Assembly: GCA_009746045.1 (NCBI GenBank)
Contig: RPFO01002312.1
Location: 1-37,656, forward strand
DNA: 37,656 nt
Direction: 5' to 3'
DNA from: Mesostigma viride
Lineage: Eukaryota; Streptophyta; Mesostigmatophyceae; Mesostigmatales; Mesostigmataceae
Under the pieces are notes generated by a model. It did not search any database and was not told where the DNA came from. It saw only the letters and a program-made list of their open reading frames with translations. The first letter of the stretch is position 1, and each line of letters opens with the position of its first letter. Below, piece by piece: positions 28,185 to 36,328 of the stretch. Position numbers and translations under genes: made by a program.

Positions 28185-29069
28185 CTACTCAATGAAAAAA
28201 CCAGCAGGAACATCTGCCACGTCGTCAGCCAGTGGCTCGCCGTCCATGGTGAAGTGCGCCTCAGGTTTCTTGGACTTGTTCTCCGCCTTCTTGGACCAGC
28301 AGCGATCCTCAGTGTGACCGGTACGGTGGCAGTGCTTGCAGGTCAGCACTTTCCCACCCTTGGTGAGGAAGACTGATTCGTCGATAGTACCCGCACAGTG
28401 GGGGCAGGCAGCAGTATGATACACTGGTGCACTGGAATCTGAGCTGCCAGCTTGGGCCGCGCGGTGCACACGCAGATGGTCGTCCACTTTCAGGACGGCG
28501 GTCTTGTAGTCTTTCCACGTCAAGTCGGGGGGAAGGTTGTACGCCGCCAGGACGGGGCCATACTGGGCAGGAAGTCTGCGGCGGTGTGATGTCACCAGGA
28601 TGGAATCATGGAGTTTATTGTTGCTTAATTTATTATATTGCAGGTACAATCGTTCGGTGAGATTGACATTTGCAGGAACAGAATCCATGGGAATCTGCTC
28701 AGCTGACAGCAGTTCCTCAAGTGTCGCGGCCTGATGGGTGGATGTCGTTTCGTCACGTCCATAGACGTCAACCAGGACGGTCCACGCCTCGTGCATATAC
28801 TTGTTGGGGGCCGTAGCGGCATGCAGTAGCGCGTTGCCGTCGAGGCCAGCAATCAGGGCAGCGTAACCAATTTTTTGCTGCTTTACCACGATCGGATCCT
28901 TTCCAGCTAGTACATCTGAATATCCGAGGGCGTCGAATTGCCCTTCCGCCTTGATTCGGAATCCGGTGAATTTCTTGGGGTCGCTCCCATCAAAGTTGAG
29001 ATTCTTGAGAGCACTAAGAACGCTGCTCTCCTTGACTTCTCGTGCCACAGCTGGCGCACCTCCCGACAT
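28185..29069 (-). CDS. gag: Retrotransposon Gag (Copia-type) with CCHC zinc knuckle
   Basis: 294 aa, from ATG at 29069 to TAG at 28185. Structural capsid/nucleocapsid protein that would package the element RNA into virus-like particles. The N-terminal half (FDGSDPKKFTGFRIKAEGQF, then IAGLDGNALLHAATAP, then AWTVLVDVYGRDE, and LYLQYNKLSNNKLHDSILV) has the layout of Copia gag domains. Residues 244-257 are a CCHC knuckle (CKHCHRTGHTEDRC). Just before it is an extra pair, CPHC at 222-225, so two C-x2-C pairs 22 residues apart precede the knuckle. The tail is acidic and ends PAGFFIE, with a real stop shortly before the polypurine tract. There is no protease or frameshift extension. The frame is intact, in line with a young insertion. 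Confidence 0.9.
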   Translation of the reverse strand: MSGGAPAVAREVKESSVLSALKNLNFDGSDPKKFTGFRIKAEGQFDALGYSDVLAGKDPIVVKQQKIGYAALIAGLDGNALLHAATAPNKYMHEAWTVLVDVYGRDETTSTHQAATLEELLSAEQIPMDSVPANVNLTERLYLQYNKLSNNKLHDSILVTSHRRRLPAQYGPVLAAYNLPPDLTWKDYKTAVLKVDDHLRVHRAAQAGSSDSSAPVYHTAACPHCAGTIDESVFLTKGGKVLTCKHCHRTGHTEDRCWSKKAENKSKKPEAHFTMDGEPLADDVADVPAGFFIE

Positions 29070-29412
29070 GTTCTTGATTGCGTTGGAGATTTGTAATGTG
29101 AAGTAAAGTGTGATTTAATCTCTCCAGAGATACTGCGTTGTTGTCGAGCAGATCCTGTAGATTTCTGATTGAAAAGTCTGGAAGTTCGCTGAAACACACA
29201 CAGTTGAAAAATTCTTGTCGAATGCCACGCAGGAGCCAGCGGCAGTAGGCAGATTCAGGAAACACGCCCGGGAAGATGTCTTCAACTTGGGCAAAAAGCA
29301 GATTTGCTCTTGCGAGGTAGTCTGGGCAAGATTCTTCGGGAAATTGAAAAAGCTCAATTCCAGATCTCAGGTTGCGGTCGTTGGGAATTGGAAAATATGG
29401 GTTCATAGGCAT
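29014..29412 (-). CDS. Small ORF upstream of gag, possible second Gag-like fragment
   Basis: About 132 aa from ATG at 29412, only 20 bp inside the 5' LTR, and overlapping the first 56 bases of gag in another frame. The sequence FPEESCPDYLARANLLFAQV, followed by PESAYCRWLLRGIRQEFFN, resembles the pattern of a Retrotrans_gag-type capsid segment (aromatic-Tyr-helix, then a Leu-Arg-Gly-Ile/Leu-Arg turn). Similarity is by eye only. The overlap could allow a frameshift fusion with Gag, or the ORF could be leader sequence that is not translated. Confidence 0.4.
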   Translation of the reverse strand: MPMNPYFPIPNDRNLRSGIELFQFPEESCPDYLARANLLFAQVEDIFPGVFPESAYCRWLLRGIRQEFFNCVCFSELPDFSIRNLQDLLDNNAVSLERLNHTLLHITNLQRNQEHVGRCASCGTRSQGEQRS

Positions 29413-29419
29413 CACTCGC

Positions 29420-29431
29420 TACTCGATACCA
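29420..29431 (-). other. Primer binding site, tRNA-Met-like
   Basis: On minus, TGGTATCGAGTA starts immediately after the 5' LTR. TGGTATC equals the complement of the 3' end of initiator tRNA-Met used by many Copia elements (TGGTATCAGAGC). The match is imperfect after 7 bases. Confidence 0.7.
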
Positions 29432-30175
29432 TGTCAGAAACCGGGGCTCGGAGGAAAGATCTTTTGCCTGTTATGACCCAGATATTGCACAAGTGTATGG
29501 AAAAAACTTCTTGTATTAAAATACGTTTACTGAGAGTGGAAAACACGGTGCGGCCAACACTGGGCGCAGTCTACCATAGCCAACACTGGGCCAGGGCAAA
29601 TGACAATGCCAACACTGGGCAGGGTCACACGACCAACACTGGGTCGGGGCCACACACGGCTAGGCAAGCAAACAACTCTAGGCACACAAAGTAGTGGCGG
29701 CTAATGCATTATGCACCGTTGATTTACATCTGACGGCACTGCAGCTTAGCGTCTCTACAACCACGGAAAGAACACTAGATAATAACGACTTTGCAGCCTG
29801 TAATCTATTGTCCACATCATGGTACATTGTGTGTGTGGTCTGATAGGCTCAAAGTCCTATCGCCTCCAGGGCGGCACCACAAACTGCGGACCTGATCTGA
29901 TCCGGAGAGAGCCGATGTAAATTACGGCACCTGTAACGGTGCTGACAGGTAACGCTTGCTGTATTCCGAGCAACATCATTCGGATTTTAGTACACTCAAA
30001 CATTGTATATGATATTAAACTAGTCAACGACCTGTGGGTGCAATTAATAGGGATGCAAACCCAACAACAAGTCGTGTAAATAAACACCTAGCTGACGGCG
30101 TCAATTTTCCCCGCATATAATGCGTGATAACATAATGCGTGACAAAAGTAGAGAAACATCGCTAGATATTTGACA
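29432..30175 (-). repeat. 5' LTR (744 bp)
   Basis: In minus orientation this is the upstream LTR. It looks identical to 27411-28154 and starts and ends with TGTCA/TGACA. Confidence 0.96.
30114..30142 (-). promoter_or_regulatory. Candidate LTR promoter element
   Basis: On minus, ATTATATG (a TATA-like box, plus 30114-30121) sits next to two direct copies of TCACGCATTAT (plus 30117-30127 and 30132-30142), 15 bp apart. The same is present in the other LTR at 28093-28121. Promoter function is inferred. Confidence 0.4.
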
Positions 30176-31612
30176 CATACACCGCGCACGCAAGGGGCAA
30201 CTGCCCGCACATGTACATCCACCGCACACGCAAGGGGCGGCTGCACACACATGTACATACACCGCGCACGCAAGGGGCGGCTGCACACACACGTACATAC
30301 ACCGCGCACGCAAGGGGCGAGTGCGCACACACGTACATACACCGCGCACGCAAGGGGGGCTGCACACACACGTACATACACCGCGCACGCAAGGGGCCAG
30401 TGCAAGCACATGTACATACACCATGCACGCAAGGGCCGGCATGCACAGAAACGTACATACACCGCGCACGCAAGGGGCTGCTGCACACACACGTACACAC
30501 ACCATGCACGCACGGGGCGGCTGCACACACACGTACATCCACTGCGCACGCACGGGGCCGGCGACTGCACACACATGTACATAAACCATGCACGCAAGGG
30601 GCGGCTGCACACACATGTACATCCACCGCGCACGCAAGGGGCGAGTGCAAACACATGTACATACACCGCGCACGCAAGGACAAGGATGCACACACATGTA
30701 CATACACCGCGCACGCAAGGGGCGGCTGCACACGCACGTACATACACCGCGCACGCAAGGGGCGGCTGCACACACACGTACATACACCGCGCACGCACGG
30801 GGCCAGTGCAAGCACATGTACATACACCATGCACGCAAGGGGCGGCTGCACACACATGTACATACACCGCGCACGCAAGGGGCGAGTGCAAACACATGTA
30901 CATACACCGCGCACGCAAGGGGCAACTGCCCGCACATGTACATCCACCGCGCACGCAAGGGGCGGCTGCACACACATGTACACACACCATGCACGCAAGG
31001 ACAAGGATGCACACACATGTACACACACCATGCACGCAAGGGGCGGCTGCACACACACGTACACACACCGCGCACGCAAGGGGCGAGTGCAAACACATGT
31101 ACATACACCATGCACGCAAGGACAAGGATGCACACACATGTACACACACCATGCACGCAAGGGGCGGCTGCACACACACGTACATACACAATGCACGGTT
31201 GGGGCGACGGCACTCACATGTACATACACCATGCACGCAAGGACAAGGATGCACACACATGTACATACACCGCGCACGCAAGGGGCGGCTGCACACACAC
31301 GTACATACACCGCGCACGCAAGGGGCGAGTGCGCACACACGTACATCCACCGCGCACGCAAGGGGCGGCTGCACACACACGTACATACACCGCGCACGCA
31401 ATGGGCGAGTGCAAACACATGTACATACACCGCGCACGCAAGGGGCGGCTGCACACACACGTACACACACCATGCACGCAAGGGCCGGCATGCACACACA
31501 CGTACATACACCGCGCACGCAAGGGGCGGCTGCACAGAAACGTACACACACCGCGCACGCAAGGGCCGGCTGCACACACATGTACATACACCTTGCACGT
31601 ACAACACACAAC
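30176..31612. repeat. 40-bp satellite array, block 3
   Basis: Resumes with the CATAC target duplication (30176-30180) and ends at the right boundary of the whole satellite. The segment around 30300-30770 repeats the variant order seen at 3340-3800, including CCAGTGCAAGCACATG and GCACAGAAACGTAC units. The last monomers degrade into CA-rich DNA. Confidence 0.95.
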
Positions 31613-31762
31613 ACACACACACAACAAAAAATTATATACACACACACACGCACACGCACACGCACACGCACACGCACACGCACACGCACACGCACACGCA
31701 CACGCACAACACACACAACACACACAACACACACACGCACACGTGAACAACACACACACACA
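31613..31762. repeat. CA and CACACG microsatellite at the satellite edge
   Basis: (CA)n and CACGCA repeats (31640-31706) are interrupted by AAAAAATTATATA near 31626. Composition is similar to the CA-rich half of the satellite monomer, so the monomer may have arisen from or decayed into this. Confidence 0.88.
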
Positions 31763-31873
31763 ACAATTATAATATTAGTGTAGTATATCAAACAAAATAG
31801 TAATAAAGTATTTGCAAGCGTACTTCGTGTGAATTATGTGTAGACGAGAATAGAAGCTAAACAAAACTCTAAT

Positions 31874-31941
31874 GGAGAAAGAGGGATTCGAACCCTTGGG
31901 AAAGTTACCCCATACATAGCATTCCACTCGGACATTTCTCC
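31874..31941 (-). pseudogene. tRNA-Ser (organelle GGA-type) remnant lacking the anticodon
   Basis: Read on minus: the acceptor strands GGAGAAA and TTTCTCC pair perfectly. TCCGAGTGG is the D-arm start. GGGTAACTTTCCC is a long variable arm. AGGGTTCGAATCCCT is the T-arm (the outermost pair is A-C). Between the D-arm and variable arm only ATGCTATGTAT remains, matching the 3' half of the anticodon stem of chloroplast-type tRNA-Ser(GGA). About 18-20 bases with the anticodon are missing. It therefore cannot decode. The organelle-like sequence suggests organelle DNA inserted in the nucleus. Confidence 0.65.
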
Positions 31942-31960
31942 GAAAAAAAGGTCACGTAAG

Positions 31961-32030
31961 CTAAGGGTGGAGAGTTAAGGGTGTAGGTTGTAGGATGTAT
32001 GGTGTAGGGTGTAGGGTGTAGGGTGTAGGG
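31961..32030 (+). repeat. Telomere-like TGTAGGG heptads
   Basis: Ten consecutive 7-bp units keep phase: CTAAGGG, TGGAGAG, TTAAGGG, TGTAGGT, TGTAGGA, TGTATGG, then TGTAGGG four times. They differ from the plant telomere TTTAGGG mainly at one base. They are interstitial, starting 19 bp from the tRNA remnant. Confidence 0.8.
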
Positions 32031-32370
32031 TGTCTTGAGCTTTCTTTTTTGAGATCAATAGAGTCCCCTTCCATGATCATGTGCGTGATCTGGTTATGAT
32101 TTTCATCTATGGCGTGTGTGGCCACATCGTGTATTTACAACTTTCTAGCCATGGATAACTAGGTAACCATAAATTGGTTACCATGATAACTAGGTAAAAA
32201 CGTGTTGGTTTCAGAATACATGTGATCGCTGCATTGTCATCTACAATGTACAAATCAATCACGGATTTCGGGGCTACGGATTTCGGGGCTAAGTTTTTGT
32301 GGGTAGAGATTGGCAAGGGTGTCTTTATCTTGCCACTTGGTCACTTGGTGTGCATTACGTCTGTTCTTGC
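32031..32370. other. Intergenic, no gene seen
   Basis: No supportable gene. There is a 7-bp inverted repeat (GGTAACC at 32162 and GGTTACC at 32176) between two copies of GATAACTAGGTAA. Confidence 0.5.
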
Positions 32371-32676
32371 GTTGGAGTCAAAAAACTGTCCGTGTGTGGT
32401 GGTGGACTTTTCCTCACGGGCAGTCGCCATATGTCATACAAGCACTTGTTCGGCGTACCACTAGCTCATGTATGTCACCATTGTAATTTTGCGTTGTAAC
32501 AGCATTTCTCGGAGCCAACGGCCGTTGGACTCAAAAAACTGACCGTGTGTGGTGGTGGACTTTTCCTCACGGGCAGTCGCCATATGTCATACAAGCACTT
32601 GTTCGGCGTACCACTAGCTCGTGGATGTCACCATTGTAATTTTGAGTTGTAACAGCATTTCTCGGAGCCAACGGCC
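32371..32676. repeat. 153-bp tandem duplication
   Basis: Two nearly identical units start at 32371 and 32524 (GTTGGASTCAAAAAACTG, then CCGTGTGTGGTGGTGG). A third start at 32677 diverges after about 15 bases. Differences include GTCCGTG/GACCGTG and CTCATGTATG/CTCGTGGATG. No coding frame is conserved. Confidence 0.88.
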
Positions 32677-33193
32677 GTTGGACTTCGAAAAACTGATAGC
32701 CTTGTCTGAAGGTGTGTGCGTGAATGGCACATGTGCATCGTCGGGGGGAGTTTTCTCAAGAGCCACATGTGGTAGTGTAAGGTGGGCATGCTTAGTGCGT
32801 ACGGGTGGGAGGGACAAGAGGTGCAGAAGTTGACGGCTTTTGACCTTGGGAAATGACACGGCACACATAAGACAACAAAGTGATAATTTTAATGTCTTTA
32901 CTGGTGTACTGTCAATTTCTCCGAGCCAACGGCCGTTGGACTCTCGAAACTCTCCTGTCTACAAAGTGTGTGCGTGCGATGGCACTTGTTCCATGTGCCG
33001 GGGGGGGGTGAGAAATCTGTCGTTCATTAATTTGTGCCTCGTCGGGGTGGGCATGCATGAATTTGTGCCTCGTCGGGGTGGACATGCATGAAAGCATTTT
33101 CATTGGTACTCGGGGTTCAATATTTTTGTCTTGCTGTTGAAACGTCGACGTGCTCTTCTCCTGCTCTTTTTTTTTCCTACTCAACGGCCGTTG
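32515..33193. repeat. Series of CCAACGGCCGTTGG palindromes
   Basis: The 14-bp perfect palindrome occurs at 32515-32528, 32668-32681 and 32926-32939. A 12-bp core is at 33182-33193. Spacing is 153, 258 and about 255 bp. Each is followed by ACTC/TTCG-AAACT-type sequence and a GTGTGTGCGTG-ATGGCAC block in the longer units, so these are diverged tandem repeats of about 256 bp. Confidence 0.8.
33018..33088. repeat. 27-bp direct repeat
   Basis: GTGCCTCGTCGGGGTGG with flanking GCATGCATGAATTT occurs twice in succession. Confidence 0.8.
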
Positions 33194-33496
33194 GTGCTTT
33201 TAAACTTGCCCAGCGTTATGACTAGGATGCCCTTCTTTACTGCTAGCCACCGCCCCTTGTGTACAATGCTAGAATTAGGCCGGGGTAATGGTACACGTCC
33301 ACCGCGTCCCCAGTGCAAGGTTCGTGAATGCGCTGGTTCGTAAAAAATTCGGCACTTGGAAGGTTCGAACACCTGACCCCACTTTCGTTATTTCAACATG
33401 CCCTGAACGAAAAAGCTGCGTAAAGGATACATTAACCGTTCCCTGTTATTCTTGATTATATTGCGATATCATGGACGTACACACGCGGTTGGTGGT

Positions 33497-33617
33497 CCGT
33501 ACTTGCCAACTGCACTTGCAAACTGACTGACTGACTGCCTCCGTTACGCACTTGCGTGTGTTTCCGTACTTGCCAACTGAACTTGCAAACTGACTGAATG
33601 ACTGCCTCCGTTACGAC
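33497..33617. repeat. 66-bp imperfect tandem duplication
   Basis: CCGTACTTGCCAACTG, then ACTTGCAAACTGACTGA, then TGACTGCCTCCGTTACG starts at 33497 and again at 33563, with few substitutions. Confidence 0.85.
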
Positions 33618-34875
33618 TAACAAGTGAACGACGAGTGAGCTACTAAAGTTTTGTTCAGTTCATTGTGTCTATATGTACATAGCCGTTTCTTCAAAACCGT
33701 TGCGTGGATACCTTGATTCTGGGTTCGCTGATACTTGTTTCCCATTTTAAATCTCCCGTCCATAATTGGATACATGTAATGTAGGAGGATACCCACTTGC
33801 CCGAAATCCGCGTAACGGGTGATTAGTACTGCTGTAAGCGGAACCACAGACAAATCTGTCTAACGGGCTAACATTATTGTCCTTCATGTACTGGTTTTTG
33901 CACGCAGGACGCCATTCGCAACACCGCCTGACGGAGTCGGATGGACCGGACGTGCGTGAGGCTGCTGTTCACAGTCGTGAAGTTGGCAGACATTAATATC
34001 AACACGGTCACGAGAATTCGTCCACATTGCATTACCGAAAGAGGCAACATTCGTTTCCCTTGAAAATTCAAGTACAACGGACGGCGCGCAAATTTCAGCG
34101 TACGGACTGATCCAGGACCGGATCGACCAAACCCGATCTGCCCAAATCTGCCCAAATCTTTCACTTCACGAGTCACTACCGGATCTGTACGGCACCTGCG
34201 GGCCGACTTCCTGATTCCGTGGACTCCGAGCATAGAACATTTTTTTCTGAGACGGCAGGCTTAGTCTTTAAATTAGACCAACCTCGGGCAGTGTTCGATG
34301 GCATGGAAGCTCTTGCTGTCGTTTAAACGGCGCTGTCAATCAAGTCTGTTGGTTTTTAATTTTGACAGGACTCGCCCAGCATGTTTTCCGCATGTTTTTA
34401 GCTCCAGGAGTTATAACAGCTGTAATATCACCAGTGGAATGCGGGAGGGGAGGTCGGGCTTAAGGAAAACTTTCTTTCGTTGTCATGCCACCATTCAAGC
34501 TCCGTGGTTACATGCACGACAGTGTAAGGCCCCTTCAAGAGAAGTTTCTGCGATCATAGACCGATAGTGCGCCACCGGTAGTGGTAGAGAAATTTCATGC
34601 GTTTCTTGGAACGCCTATAGGCTTAATGACGGCTAGGCAAACGAGCTACTATCTCGCCCCGGCTAATCTATGAAACGTAAGTGTGCCGCCTTTCCCGTGC
34701 GCAAGTGTGGGGATCTCAGCGGGTCATTCGTTGTCACGTTTACGAAGCGTCTACCCATGTGTTCCATGGCAAACGCGGTGTGCCTGGCATCCGCAATGTG
34801 CTCTGAGCATGGGTGTGTTCGGCATTGGTCTCGGCCGCAGCTTGTCAGGCCCTGGGTCGCGATGCACGAAGCACG
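33618..34875. other. Intergenic, no gene recognised
   Basis: Open frames up to 119 codons occur on both strands (for example 33874-34233 minus). None shows a recognisable domain, consistent start context or repeat structure. I cannot support a gene. Confidence 0.4.
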
Positions 34876-34906
34876 GTGTGTGTGTGTGTGTGTGCGCGCG
34901 TGTGTA
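34876..34906. repeat. GT/GC dinucleotide microsatellite
   Basis: (GT)n with a central GCGCGCG, an alternating purine-pyrimidine run. Confidence 0.88.
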
Positions 34907-35221
34907 TGACTCTTTGTGTCCGTAGCCAGTGTTGCCGCTTTAGTTCTGATGTATGACTTGCATCGCAGCACTTTGATATCAACACGGCTCACATTACCAG
35001 ATTACTAGCAACACTGGTTACATGTTGCAAACTGCAGTGGTATACAAATAATATTACAAATGCAAATAATCTGTACATAATATACAAAAGAGATGTCAAT
35101 AATCTGCATTGAAGAAGATGCAGGTGTTTGACTGTGCATGGAGGCAAGAGCTGCTTGTTGATAGCAGCCACCGCCATGGGCTATGTTGTGTCACTTTCAC
35201 ATATATTTGCCCATCGTCGTT
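34907..35221. other. Intergenic, no gene seen
   Basis: AT-rich; no supportable feature. Confidence 0.4.
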
Positions 35222-35337
35222 TTCTTCAGCGCTGTAGTGCATGATGGCAGTGCCACAACAATCCATGCCAATGATTTGTCATGATGGGGGGAAAGGATGA
35301 CAATTCTACCTGGCTGTTTGACACGTGCATGCTTGAC
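35222..35337 (+). repeat. Diverged direct repeat, left copy
   Basis: TTCTTCAGCGCTGTAG, then GCAGTGCCACAACAATC, then GGGGGGAAAGGATGACA, then ACCTGG-TGTTT-ACACGTGCATGC. The same ordered blocks recur at 36208-36328. Confidence 0.78.
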
Positions 35338-35458
35338 TCGCTCACCCAGCCACTCCCTCCCTCACGCACCCACGCAAGCAAGCACACCCACATCCACACT
35401 GTCCCACGCACCCAAGCACGCACACCCACCCACCCAGACAGCCAGACACACACACATG

Positions 35459-35460
35459 TC

Positions 35461-35540
<80 letters not shown>
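35459..35540. repeat. (CT)n microsatellite
   Basis: About 82 bp of nearly pure CT. Confidence 0.95.
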
Positions 35541-35542
<2 letters not shown>

Positions 35543-36028
35543 CTCCCCCACCCACCCACCCACCCACCCACCCACCCACCCACCCACCCACCCACCCACC
35601 CACCCACCCATCCACCACCCACCCACCCACCCACCCACCCACCCACCCACCCACCCGCCCGCCCGCCCGCCCGCCCGCCCACCCACCCACCCACCCACCC
35701 ACCCACCCACCCACCCACCCACCCACCCACCCACCCACCCACCCACCTGCACCCACCCACCCACCTGCACCCACCCACCCACCTGCACCCACCCACCCAC
35801 CCACCCACCCACCACCCGCCCGCCCGCCCGCCCGCCCGCCCGCCCACCCACCCACCCACCCACCCACCCACCCACCCACCTGCACCCACCCACCCACCTG
35901 CACCCACCCACCCACCTGCACCCACCCACCCACCTGCACCCACCCACCCACCCACCCACCCACCCACCCACCCACCCACCCACCCACCCACCCACCCACC
36001 ACCCACACCCACCCACCCACCCATCCAT
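35541..36028. repeat. (CCCA)n/(CCCG)n satellite-like block
   Basis: Mostly CCCA tetramers, with CCCG runs near 35655-35678 and 35816-35845. Two clusters of CTGCA lie 18 bp apart (three at 35747-35783, four at 35880-35934). The order CCCG, CCCA, CTGCA cluster occurs twice, a higher-order duplication. Minus strand is (GGGT)n. Open frames (HPPTHPPT and GGWVGGWV) are not genes. Confidence 0.95.
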
Positions 36029-36207
36029 CAAACATGCATGCACGTCTAGTGTCTCTCCATTTGAGCACCTGTCCTTACACCCCCGCAGTGGCAGCCAAGC
36101 GAGGAAGCAACCAAGGGACCAAGCGAACCCCCAACTGCCCGACATCACCGGAATGTACCGTCCGGAATGTTCGTATCGCGTTAATTGCACAAATACCTGC
36201 CCCACAT

Positions 36208-36328
36208 TTTCTTCAACGCTATATAATGCATTATCGCAGTGCCACAACAATCTGGGCTCTGAGATATTGAATCATACGGGGGGGAAGATGACAGGCATAC
36301 CTGGATGTTTCACACGTGCATGCCTGAA
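36208..36328 (+). repeat. Diverged direct repeat, right copy
   Basis: TTCTTCAACGCTATAT, then GCAGTGCCACAACAATC, then GGGGGGGAAGATGACA, then ACCTGGATGTTTCACACGTG. Homologous to 35222-35337, at about +986 bp. Confidence 0.78.

Larger units (their letters stand above)
27411..30175 (-). mobile_element. Gag-only LTR retrotransposon (Copia-type), minus orientation
   Basis: Two 744-bp LTRs (27411-28154 and 29432-30175) start TGTCA and end TGACA. They look identical throughout, flanked by the 5-bp target duplication CATAC. The internal region is only 1277 bp. Read on minus, it has a primer site abutting the 5' LTR, a small ORF, a Gag ORF, and a short polypurine tract 21 bp after the Gag stop. Protease, integrase and reverse transcriptase are absent, with no space for them. 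This fits plant-type non-autonomous elements that keep only GAG (the TR-GAG class). Identical LTRs point to recent insertion, after the satellite formed. Confidence 0.95.

Noticed and set aside
33352-33390. Possible tRNA T-arm or Pol III B box (GGTTCGAACAC)
   Set aside because: Flanking bases do not pair into a T stem and no acceptor stem is present.
33874-34233. 119-aa minus frame as a gene
   Set aside because: No recognisable family or supporting context; length is compatible with chance.
35226-36270. GGWVGGWV and HPPTHPPT frames
   Set aside because: Translations of CCCA/CCCG and CT microsatellites.
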